From positions 9,274-44,329 of the forward strand of contig FR899728.1 of the NCBI GenBank assembly GCA_000437275.1: 35,056 nucleotides of DNA. Direction: 5' to 3'. Under the pieces are notes generated by a model that ran no database searches, was not told where the DNA came from, and saw only the letters and a list, made by a program, of their open reading frames with translations. The translations under genes were made by a program, and so were the position numbers. Shown one piece after another: positions 1 through 7,088 of the stretch. The DNA is from Clostridium sp. CAG:411. GTDB lineage: Bacteria; Bacillota; Clostridia; Lachnospirales; Lachnospiraceae. Position 1 is the stretch's first letter. Each line of letters starts with the position of its first letter.

Positions 1-1
1 T

Positions 2-337
2 ACACCGCCAAACGGAGCGGCAAAAGTAGCAGAAGAACAAAGAAACGGCCAGTTATACGAATATTATGCCGATTCAGACGGAAATATCTATTATGAAACC
101 ACAAGAGGAAGAAAATGGAAATTGGACATCTTGAACTGGCAGAAAGAAAGGGAACGAAACAGCAAGCGAAGAATTCGATTTGCAACAAAAAAAAAGAGCC
201 GGCATTTAACGGATGCCGGCAGTGCTATGCAAATGAAATTAGCCACACAAAACACTGATTTCATTATAGCATATCACACAAAAAAAGCAAGAGGGGAAAC
301 CCTCTTAAGTACAACAATTAGTATATTAAAGTTGTAA
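2..337 (+). CDS. 3' end of an unrecognised phage gene (5' partial)
   Basis: An open frame runs from the window edge to a TAA at 335-337, giving at least 111 residues. The first ~55 residues are Tyr/Asp/Gly-rich then strongly basic (a run ending KRRIR), which looks like genuine protein sequence. The last ~50 codons are translated from three consecutive hairpins (198-306), so the true functional protein may end earlier or have acquired this tail. The start codon is outside the window. I do not recognise the family. Being just upstream of the replication module, it could be an early-region protein; that is inference only. Confidence 0.5.
   Translation, partial: TPPNGAAKVAEEQRNGQLYEYYADSDGNIYYETTRGRKWKLDILNWQKERERNSKRRIRFATKKKSRHLTDAGSAMQMKLATQNTDFIIAYHTKKARGETLLSTTISILKL
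198..306. other. Cluster of three consecutive hairpins at the 3' end of the first gene
   Basis: Hairpin 1 is GCCGGCAT (198-205) / ATGCCGGC (213-220), preceded on the + strand by nine A residues (187-195). Hairpin 2 is TGCTAT (223-228) plus AATGAAAT (232-239) pairing with ATTTCATT (258-265) plus ATAGCA (266-271), with a 3-nt bulge. Hairpin 3 is AAGAGGG (289-295), GAAA tetraloop, CCCTCTT (300-306), preceded by an A-run (280-286). Read on the minus strand, hairpins 1 and 3 are followed by T-tracts and so look like intrinsic terminators for leftward transcription. On the + strand they lack T-tracts. Confidence 0.6.
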
Positions 338-353
338 CAAAAGAAGGTGTGTA

Positions 354-1139
354 ATGTATTGGAAAGATGAATATGAGTTTGACTACTGTGTTGAAAATGA
401 GATTAAGTTTGCTGGTAAGTATGGAGCCAAGGGAGAAAAACGACAAAAGAAAAGAAAACCAACTCCAGAACAGATAAAAAAACAGAACCAGGCAAATAGA
501 GAAAAGAGAATTCGGCATTTGTTACGCTGGAATTTTGTCAAAGGAGATTACTGGTGTACGCTGACATTTCCGAAAGGAACAAAAATGTCAATGCAGCAAG
601 TTTTAAAGGCAGTAGAGAACTTCAGAAGAAATTTAAGAAATAAATATAAAAAAATGGGATATGAGCTTAAGTGGATACGACGGATAGAAATTGGAAAGTT
701 GGGCGGCATACATATCCACATGGTCATAAATCGGATTCCAGATGCGGATGTATACATAACAGAAAAATGGAAATATGGAAAGGTGTACTTTGTACATATT
801 TACGAAAAAGGCGGCATGAAAAAACTGGCCAGTTATATCGTAAAAAAACCAACAGAAGAAATTTATGAACAAATGTCCTTGTTTTCAGAAGAAGAACAAA
901 AACACTTAGTGAAGTATTCCTGTTCTAGAAATTTAAAAAGGAAGAAACCAAAAAGAAAGTTCTACAAACGTAGAACCCTAAAAAAAGCAATCGAAAACGG
1001 TCCAACACCCAAAAAAGGATTTTATATTGATAAAAATTCGATTGTCTTCGGGGTAAATGCATATACAGGAATGAGTTACCTAAGATATACGGAATTTCGA
1101 ATTGGATACGGAGAGGATGAAGATGATTGGAACATGTAA
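354..1139 (+). CDS. HUH-type rolling-circle replication initiator (Rep, ORF2/G2P-like)
   Basis: 261 aa. The three motifs of an HUH endonuclease are visible in order: motif I WCTLTFP (about residues 67-73), the metal-binding motif GIHIHMVI with His120 and His122, and a catalytic tyrosine in ASYIVKK (Tyr161). A YSCSRNLK segment near residue 188 is also typical of phage/plasmid Rep proteins of this group. The enzyme is expected to nick one strand at an origin, stay covalently attached to the 5' end and prime rolling-circle synthesis, as P2 gpA does. The N-terminus and residues ~190-215 are very Lys/Arg-rich. The ATG at 354 follows AAGGTG with good spacing. The 3' end overlaps the next gene by 13 nt, so the two are probably co-translated. 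Confidence 0.8.
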   Translation: MYWKDEYEFDYCVENEIKFAGKYGAKGEKRQKKRKPTPEQIKKQNQANREKRIRHLLRWNFVKGDYWCTLTFPKGTKMSMQQVLKAVENFRRNLRNKYKKMGYELKWIRRIEIGKLGGIHIHMVINRIPDADVYITEKWKYGKVYFVHIYEKGGMKKLASYIVKKPTEEIYEQMSLFSEEEQKHLVKYSCSRNLKRKKPKRKFYKRRTLKKAIENGPTPKKGFYIDKNSIVFGVNAYTGMSYLRYTEFRIGYGEDEDDWNM

Positions 1140-1564
1140 ACGTTTACACGCACAGTAATCTAAAAGGATTTAAGAAAGGGAGCGGAACGGTACAGTATGC
1201 GCTGACTATTAAAAGGGAAGGAACCATACACGTATTGGATGGGTATCGCGAAGTTACAAATATAACTGAAAATAAATCTGAACTAATTGCGTTAATTGAA
1301 GCGTTAAAACGAATGAACCGACCATGCGTGTTATGTATACATACAGAAAGCAAATATCTCGTATCCTGTTTAGAAAATAAGTGGGTAGATACCTGGAGAG
1401 TACGAAACTGGGTAAATGCGAAAGGAAATATAGTAGCAAATGCAAAGGAATGGCAAGAGTTGGACAGATTGCTTGCAAAACATAGATACAGTTTTGAAGT
1501 TAGAAAGAAAAATGTAAACAAGGTATTTTTTTCGGAAGAAATAAGGAGGAAACAGCATGTTTGA
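1127..1564 (+). CDS. RNase H-like protein with degenerate catalytic site
   Basis: 145 aa. The pattern is that of RNase HI: an N-terminal strand VNVYTHSN where active enzymes have YTDGS, then ENKSELIALIEAL (Glu52), then IHTESKYLV where active enzymes have TDSKYV, followed by the W..W..N..G.....N...W..LD..L substrate-handling region (residues 86-118). Two catalytic Asp positions are replaced (His9 and Glu74) and the fourth Asp cannot be seen; only Glu52 is retained. It may therefore bind RNA:DNA hybrids without cutting, or have altered activity. It overlaps Rep at its start and PcfK-like protein at its end (8 nt), consistent with a translationally coupled replication operon. Confidence 0.65.
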   Translation: MEHVNVYTHSNLKGFKKGSGTVQYALTIKREGTIHVLDGYREVTNITENKSELIALIEALKRMNRPCVLCIHTESKYLVSCLENKWVDTWRVRNWVNAKGNIVANAKEWQELDRLLAKHRYSFEVRKKNVNKVFFSEEIRRKQHV

Positions 1565-2054
1565 TAAATTTGGAGAATTTAACTCTGTGGAAGAATTAAA
1601 TAAAGCAGCGGAAGGATTTAAAAAAGAGGGAGATATGAAATCTCTATTTGCCTTAGCAAAAGAAAACGGAATCGATAAAGAAGACTGTGAAGATTATGTG
1701 GCAGGAGATACAGAAGAACTTGCAACGCCTGTAATGGCGGCATTAGGAAGATTGCAGATAGAAAAGGAAGAGTTTTCAAAAAGTGGAGATACAAATAAAA
1801 AAATGATTTGCTTAACGATCTGGAACTTTGTTCAGGCAATGGCAGCAGAACCGGAAATTCAAAAAGGCATAATGAAAAAAAGAATTGAAGGAATCTATAA
1901 AGCTATAGAGGGAGGAGCCAGAAAACACAAAAGCGGAAATTGTGGTTGTTCGTGTGGAACGGATAGAGAATTGCAAGAGATTATACGTGCATATTATGTT
2001 TCCGGAAATGCAAAAGAGAAAATAGAGCAATTATACAAAAAAGCGGAGGCGTAG
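1557..2054 (+). CDS. PcfK-like / AcrIIA9-family protein (putative Cas9 inhibitor)
   Basis: 165 aa, acidic N-terminal half. The opening MFDKFGEFNSVEELN, the EGD....L..LA.ENGIDKEDCEDYV segment and the EELATP stretch match, from memory, the family annotated in Clostridia as PcfK-like or Cas9 inhibitor AcrIIA9-like. AcrIIA9 is a known PcfK-domain anti-CRISPR, but whether this member inhibits Cas9 is not shown by the sequence. The C-terminal part differs from what I remember: it has a Cys cluster (CGCSCG, ~residues 129-134) that might bind metal. An AAGGAGG ribosome site precedes ATG 1557. PcfJ follows 2 nt downstream, the same neighbour pair as on the conjugative plasmid pCF10. Confidence 0.5.
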   Translation: MFDKFGEFNSVEELNKAAEGFKKEGDMKSLFALAKENGIDKEDCEDYVAGDTEELATPVMAALGRLQIEKEEFSKSGDTNKKMICLTIWNFVQAMAAEPEIQKGIMKKRIEGIYKAIEGGARKHKSGNCGCSCGTDRELQEIIRAYYVSGNAKEKIEQLYKKAEA

Positions 2055-2056
2055 AA

Positions 2057-4063
2057 ATGAAGAAGAAAATATTAGAAAGGACCGTTCCACCAAAGCTTGA
2101 CGTTAAAATAAAGAAAAATGAAAAGGCAGCAGTCGCATTTGTACATGAAGGCGGAGGAAGAAAAGTTTTAGAACTTGCCTTATACGAAGAAGAACGACTA
2201 TACGCAAGGCATTTCTTGGACAAGACCTCCAAAGATTATGCAACGTTGCTATGTACAAAAATGCAGGCTACACATAAATCTTATGAAGCAGGCGAATGGT
2301 CAGAAATGAGTTTTGCAACGATAGTGAATGAAGGAGATACACAATGTTATTACTATTTTGGTAGTGACGTAAAATGCTCTACACAGACAGAAAAAAACAT
2401 AAAACAGTATTTTGGCAGCGAACACAACAAAGCGATATATCTAGTTTCAAGCTGCGAAGATGATATAAATTTTTCGCGAAGCAAGAATAAACAAATGAGA
2501 AAAGCACACAGAATTCAAGCTTTGATGGATGAAGTAGAACCAATCACAGACGATTTCAAAGAATGGCTTGAAAATCTTTTTACAAAAGGATTTATATTTG
2601 CGGACCCACATAAAACCAAAAGAGGTTACAAGTGCAAATGTTCAGCATGTTCAAAAAATTGGTATGAGACAAAAAAACCAAAGCACAACGCAGAAATGAT
2701 ATGCAAGCATTGTAAAGAAAATTTAAAAATAAAGACAAGAGTACAAGCAGTAACCGAACAAAAAAATGTGATTGCGATACAAAAATATAAAGACGGCGTT
2801 ATATTACACAGGCACTTTAGATTTTACAGAGAGGATAAGGTTGATTTATTCGCTCCTACAAATACAAAAAAAGCACACCACAGAATATACGGAGAAGAAA
2901 GAATCCGGCTGTTTGAGGATGTAGAAAAGCATAGGACTGATATTTATTATGGACAAGAACGTATGAGACTAGAAAATCAAGACTGGTGGAATACAAAAAA
3001 TGGAACGGTATTTGACAAAGAAACAGTTGTATATCCCTACGGTTATAAAGAAACAGATTTGCCAATTGAAACAAAAAGGTGCATTGATGCAGCAATACAA
3101 GGAAACGTAACGCTAGACTACAACACTATGATTAGAATTGCAACAGAACGTAAATATTTAGAGTATTTGCTTCGAGGAAGATATTTTAATATAGCGAAAA
3201 AGCTAATAGAGTGGGGCATGTGGAGAGAAGCACCGGACTGGTTAAATACGCAGGCAAATACGCCACATGAGTTATTACGCCTGGACAAGCAGAGAGCAAA
3301 CCGCCTAAGAGATATGGACGGAAATGTAAAAACTTTATTAGCTTTGCAATTTGAAAAAAGAACAGGGCAAAAAATTTCGCAGGAGAACTTGACGTTCATA
3401 AACAAATATGAAGTTGACATGGAGGATTTACAAATACAACGCACAGGATTGACAGTAAATAAGGCTGTAAATTTTTTTCGGCGGCAAATGGGATTAGGAA
3501 ATTCATATCAACATACACATCAAACGTATTCTGACTATTTAGATATGGCAGCAGAGAAAGGTATGAACTTGCACGATGATATTGTAAGGGTGAATGCAAG
3601 AATGCTTGAATTTCATCAACACTATGTGGATGAAAAAAACAGAGAAGAGAATAAAAAGAGAGCAGAAGAACTGAATAAAAAATTTAAAAATATAAAGAAA
3701 AATTATGAGAAAAACAGAAAAATGTATGATTTTGAAACGGAAGAGTACATATTCAGGGTAGCAAGCTGCGCAGAAGATATTATCCAGGAAGGGCAGCGCT
3801 TACATCATTGCGTTGCAGCTTCAGACACATACTTTAAAAGAATGGACGAAGGTATTAGCTTTATAGTGTTTATGCGAAAGAAAAAAGAACCCGCAAAATC
3901 ATATTATACAGTAGAAATCAAAGACACAAAAATATTACAGGCTTATGCGGCATATGACAGGCAGCCAAACTATCAAAGTGTAAAGAAAGAACTGAATAAG
4001 TGGAAACAGGAGATTGAAAAGAGAATGCGAGGAGAGAAGGAATATGGAAGAATTGCAAGCTAA
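2057..4063 (+). CDS. PcfJ-domain protein
   Basis: 668 aa. The C-terminus contains the PcfJ hallmark LHHCVA (HHC at about 583-585) followed by a small beta-rich domain. A zinc-ribbon-like Cys set lies near residues 195-219 (CSAC and CKHC). The region around residues 540-565 is very Lys/Glu-rich and probably coiled. PcfJ is named from plasmid pCF10; its biochemical role is not established, though it commonly accompanies PcfK and replication genes on plasmids and phages. The ATG at 2057 sits two bases after the upstream stop. The 3' end overlaps the SD and start of the next gene. Confidence 0.7.
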   Translation: MKKKILERTVPPKLDVKIKKNEKAAVAFVHEGGGRKVLELALYEEERLYARHFLDKTSKDYATLLCTKMQATHKSYEAGEWSEMSFATIVNEGDTQCYYYFGSDVKCSTQTEKNIKQYFGSEHNKAIYLVSSCEDDINFSRSKNKQMRKAHRIQALMDEVEPITDDFKEWLENLFTKGFIFADPHKTKRGYKCKCSACSKNWYETKKPKHNAEMICKHCKENLKIKTRVQAVTEQKNVIAIQKYKDGVILHRHFRFYREDKVDLFAPTNTKKAHHRIYGEERIRLFEDVEKHRTDIYYGQERMRLENQDWWNTKNGTVFDKETVVYPYGYKETDLPIETKRCIDAAIQGNVTLDYNTMIRIATERKYLEYLLRGRYFNIAKKLIEWGMWREAPDWLNTQANTPHELLRLDKQRANRLRDMDGNVKTLLALQFEKRTGQKISQENLTFINKYEVDMEDLQIQRTGLTVNKAVNFFRRQMGLGNSYQHTHQTYSDYLDMAAEKGMNLHDDIVRVNARMLEFHQHYVDEKNREENKKRAEELNKKFKNIKKNYEKNRKMYDFETEEYIFRVASCAEDIIQEGQRLHHCVAASDTYFKRMDEGISFIVFMRKKKEPAKSYYTVEIKDTKILQAYAAYDRQPNYQSVKKELNKWKQEIEKRMRGEKEYGRIAS

Positions 4064-5240
4064 AAAAAGCTATAAAGATTTTAAAACGGAACTGGACAAC
4101 GAATTAAAGAAATCAGTAGAAAGCTTTGTAAGAATTGGATATTTATTAAAAGTTGCACGAGATACGGATATTCTATACGAAAGTGGCTATTCGAACATGC
4201 AAGAATTTGCCAAAGCTGAATATAACTTGAGCAAAGATCAGGTTTCGCGCTTTATTGCAATCAACGATAAGTATTCGATTGATGGATATTCGGACCGCCT
4301 GCAAGAAAAGTACGAAGGCTACGGAGTGGCAAAGTTGGCTGAAATGTTGACTTTGCCAGAGGTGGTAGAAGACATAATAGAACCAGAAATGACAAGAGCC
4401 GAAATACAGGAAATCAAACGAGAAGTAAGAGAAGAACAAAAAAAGACTGACATTGAGGTGATGTTAGAACCGAAAGAAAATGAAGAAATGAACCGCCTGC
4501 AAAAGTTTATATACCAATATTTCAAGGAAAATAAACAGGACTATATTGCACTATGGAAAATAGATTTACAAACTCCTGCGATAGAGGATTTACTTGATAT
4601 ACTGGCACCTTCCGGAATTGCAGTAAAAACGGTACGTGTATCAGGAGTAGGAAAGCTGATGCTATCGATTCAGGGCATAGAGAGAGACTTAGAGCTTGTA
4701 GATGTAAGACAAAATGAAAAAGAAACACATACATGGTCAGAGCTGATAACGACTATCAAAGATATGTTTGCGGATGCTGTCTATAAGAAAGAAGGATGGC
4801 AGCAGTTTTATAAAGAACAATTTGAAGAAGTTGCACCAGTGCAACCAAAAAAAGAATACATTTCACCAGAAATAGAAGAAATAGATCAAATTCCGGGGCA
4901 AATGAATGTAAACGATTTTCCTGAAACGATTCCAGGGGGTGGACAAGTTGTGGATAACACACAGACCGAAAGCGAAAAAAACGTTGAAAAGATTAAGTGC
5001 GAGGAGGAATCGACAGAAGAAATACCGAATGTGGAAGAAATTGCGGAAATTGTGGAGGAAGGAATCTCGGAAAATGCTGAAAAGATTAAGTGTGAGACGT
5101 ATTCAAAAGAGGAAATAGAAGAAGTAATAACCAAACTTAAAGAAATAGCACAATGCAACGAGCTAAGTGCATATGCAAAATTATCAACAGGTAGCACAGC
5201 GAAGATATTAGAAAAAGAACTAGACAGATTTGGAGAGTGA
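4044..5240 (+). CDS. ParB/DUF3102-like DNA-binding protein carrying a VAPVQ palindrome
   Basis: 398 aa. Residues ~10-140 are helical, with a segment (YSNMQEFAKAEYNLSKDQVSRFI) that reads like the helix-turn-helix region of DUF3102/ParB-like phage proteins. Residues ~150-250 form a mixed domain, and the rest is Glu-rich and low-complexity. The linker at residues 263-267 is VAPVQ, encoded by the palindrome at 4830-4845. A 15-bp direct repeat (TGAAAAGATTAAGTG at 4985-4999 and 5078-5092) encodes a repeated EKIKCE motif. The ATG at 4044 is preferred over an upstream TTG (4014) because GGAGAG/AAGG lie just upstream. It may take part in segregation or regulation; the function is inferred only. Confidence 0.45.
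   Translation: MEELQAKKSYKDFKTELDNELKKSVESFVRIGYLLKVARDTDILYESGYSNMQEFAKAEYNLSKDQVSRFIAINDKYSIDGYSDRLQEKYEGYGVAKLAEMLTLPEVVEDIIEPEMTRAEIQEIKREVREEQKKTDIEVMLEPKENEEMNRLQKFIYQYFKENKQDYIALWKIDLQTPAIEDLLDILAPSGIAVKTVRVSGVGKLMLSIQGIERDLELVDVRQNEKETHTWSELITTIKDMFADAVYKKEGWQQFYKEQFEEVAPVQPKKEYISPEIEEIDQIPGQMNVNDFPETIPGGGQVVDNTQTESEKNVEKIKCEEESTEEIPNVEEIAEIVEEGISENAEKIKCETYSKEEIEEVITKLKEIAQCNELSAYAKLSTGSTAKILEKELDRFGE
4830..4845 (+). repeat. GTTGCACCAGTGCAAC palindrome, copy 1 (intragenic)
   Basis: A perfect 7-bp inverted repeat with CA at the centre, preceded by AA and followed by C. It lies in frame in the ParB/DUF3102-like gene and encodes Val-Ala-Pro-Val-Gln in an acidic linker. Confidence 0.9.
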
Positions 5241-5242
5241 GC

Positions 5243-5545
5243 ATGAGCATACAAAAAATAATTAAGGAAATGCAAGCAAGAGGAACACAAATAAGAAAAG
5301 AAGAACAGCGGCTATTACAAGAAATTGCAAAAATAACATCCGTAGAATTTGCAGAACAGGCAGCAGATGAATTGGATTCCAAAAAGCATTTATATGATTT
5401 TGAGGAATACATAAGCATATTACAAAAGCTAAAAACTTTACTTGATGCAGGGATGCCAAATTGCCAGGCAATTGAAATGGCGCAAAGCGGATTAAATGTA
5501 GAGGCAATCTTGCACTTCTACAACAGATTTAACAGGAGAAGATAA
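5243..5545 (+). CDS. Small helical protein, unknown function
   Basis: 100 aa from ATG 5243. A GGAGAG ribosome site at 5232-5237 has ideal spacing to this ATG and overlaps the GTG alternative at 5237. The protein is almost entirely helical, with a heptad-like N-terminal half (Lys/Glu/Gln-rich, residues 5-60) and an Arg-rich end. It starts 3 nt after the upstream stop and ends 1 nt before the HNH gene, so it belongs to the same operon. I do not recognise the family. Confidence 0.65.
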   Translation: MSIQKIIKEMQARGTQIRKEEQRLLQEIAKITSVEFAEQAADELDSKKHLYDFEEYISILQKLKTLLDAGMPNCQAIEMAQSGLNVEAILHFYNRFNRRR

Positions 5546-5546
5546 A

Positions 5547-5942
5547 ATGAAAAAATCAAAGCAATCCAGAAAAAGAGAATTTACGTTAAAAGCAAGAAGA
5601 GAAATAGTCGCAAGAGATAATGGCCAATGTATATTTTGCGCAATGGGCTACATGCCTTGCAATAATGAACTGGCAGCAGAAATGAAATCAATAATGCACT
5701 ACATACCTCGTTCGAAAAACGGATTGGGTATTCCGGAGAATGGAGCGGTAGGATGCCAGTATCACCATAATATGCTGGACAACGGAAACAAAGGAAATAG
5801 AGAAGAAATGCTTACTATATTCCAAAATTATCTTAAAAAGCATTATCCAAATTGGGAGGAAAAGAAATTAGTGTATAGCAAATGGAGTTTCTTAGAAAAA
5901 CTACAAGAAATTGAAAGGAAGGGAAACGAACATGTTGAGTAG
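5547..5942 (+). CDS. HNH endonuclease-fold protein
   Basis: 131 aa. A basic N-terminus leads into REIVARDNGQCIFC, the typical entry to an HNH/McrA zinc-bound fold with Cys28 and Cys31. The catalytic-type sequence follows: MHYIPRSKNGLG (His51), PENG (Asn65), then CQYHH (Cys70, His73, His74). All expected HNH and zinc positions can therefore be placed. The product probably cuts or nicks double-stranded DNA. It is embedded in the replication operon rather than beside the terminase, so a role in replication or recombination is more likely than packaging. The next gene begins inside its 3' end (11-nt overlap). Confidence 0.7.
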   Translation: MKKSKQSRKREFTLKARREIVARDNGQCIFCAMGYMPCNNELAAEMKSIMHYIPRSKNGLGIPENGAVGCQYHHNMLDNGNKGNREEMLTIFQNYLKKHYPNWEEKKLVYSKWSFLEKLQEIERKGNEHVE

Positions 5943-7038
5943 TAAGGATATATCAGAATTAAGAAAAAGAATGACTTTGAAGGGCACAAATATCACACGA
6001 TTAGCAGGAATTTACGTTAGCAATGAAAAGGAACGTATGACAAGTTTGAATGAAAGATTTCTGAATCTTCCGGAAGAAGAAGTATATAAGTATTTAGATA
6101 TTGCAAAAGAAGTGTTGAGCAGAAAAGTAGAAGATAGAATGCTAGGTCTTACAATATGTGAAGAAAACAGAACACAAAAGTACGCTTTAGCAGATGCACT
6201 GGAAAGCAAATTAAATCCAGAAAAAGAACGAAAGCTTGATGCTTTATACAATTTAATCATACAGAACAAAGCAATTGCAGGAAATTATCTAATATTGCTG
6301 TTTCATGATGTGTACGATGTGCCGAAGGTGGCAGCAGATGGCAAGGAGTTAGAGGACGGTGACGAAGTTTACGAATACATTTTAGGTGCTATTTGCCCTG
6401 TGAGCCTGACCGCGCCAGGCATAGAATACGACGAAGCAACTAGAGCATTTAAAAACAGAGAAAGGGACTGGGTAGTACAGAAGCCAACGGAAGGATTTAT
6501 TTGGCCAGCTTTTGAAAATAGAACGGTAGAGATGGAACGTATATTATTCTATACAAAAGATGCAAAAGAGCCGGATCACAATTTGATGGAATTAGGTTTT
6601 GGTACGATACCAGTGCTAACAGCTACAGAAGAAAGAATAAAATTTGAAGAAATGATTTTTTACGCTACAGATTCGGAGGGTTTAACAGAAAAAATAGAAT
6701 ACAAATTAGCAGATAGCATTTATAAAATGTTGCTAGACCCAGGAATGGAAGAAAAAACATTAAAACCAGAAGAAATTAAAAATCTTATTATGGAGATTGG
6801 CGAAGCAGAAGTATACGCGGACAAAATTGCAGAAATGTACGAAGCTGAATTTAAACCAGTCTATCCAAAGGCGGCACATTTATTAAATGAAAGAATGCTT
6901 AAAAGATATGAAGCATACATACAGCAAGAGAAATATAAGAATTTGTTATCAAAAGCACAGAGAGAAATCGTGAGCTTAGCGCAAGGAGAATTTACTGAAA
7001 CCGCGCAAGAGATTGAGGATTTGCTGAAGAGAGTATAA
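5932..7038 (+). CDS. DUF4317 domain protein
   Basis: 368 aa from ATG 5932, chosen because AAGGAAGGG lies 9-10 nt upstream (a TTG at 5911 is less likely). The sequence matches the DUF4317 pattern I know from Clostridia: ISELRKRMT..., ITRLAGIYV, FLNLPEEEVYKYL, NYLILLFHDVYDVP, DEVYEYILGAICPV, and RDWVV....GFIWPAF. The family has no established biochemical function. No membrane segment or signal peptide is visible. It lies between the HNH protein and the PP-loop enzyme, with overlapping or closely spaced starts, so it is part of the early operon. Confidence 0.7.
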   Translation: MLSSKDISELRKRMTLKGTNITRLAGIYVSNEKERMTSLNERFLNLPEEEVYKYLDIAKEVLSRKVEDRMLGLTICEENRTQKYALADALESKLNPEKERKLDALYNLIIQNKAIAGNYLILLFHDVYDVPKVAADGKELEDGDEVYEYILGAICPVSLTAPGIEYDEATRAFKNRERDWVVQKPTEGFIWPAFENRTVEMERILFYTKDAKEPDHNLMELGFGTIPVLTATEERIKFEEMIFYATDSEGLTEKIEYKLADSIYKMLLDPGMEEKTLKPEEIKNLIMEIGEAEVYADKIAEMYEAEFKPVYPKAAHLLNERMLKRYEAYIQQEKYKNLLSKAQREIVSLAQGEFTETAQEIEDLLKRV

Positions 7039-7088
7039 CAGACGAGCTGTAGCGTTTATTATTGCAGAAGGAGGAAAGATGAAGAAAA

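Noticed and set aside
122..337. Treating the first ORF as a complete 71-aa gene from ATG 122
   Set aside because: The same frame is open back to the window edge and its upstream codons look coding, and no ribosome site precedes ATG 122.
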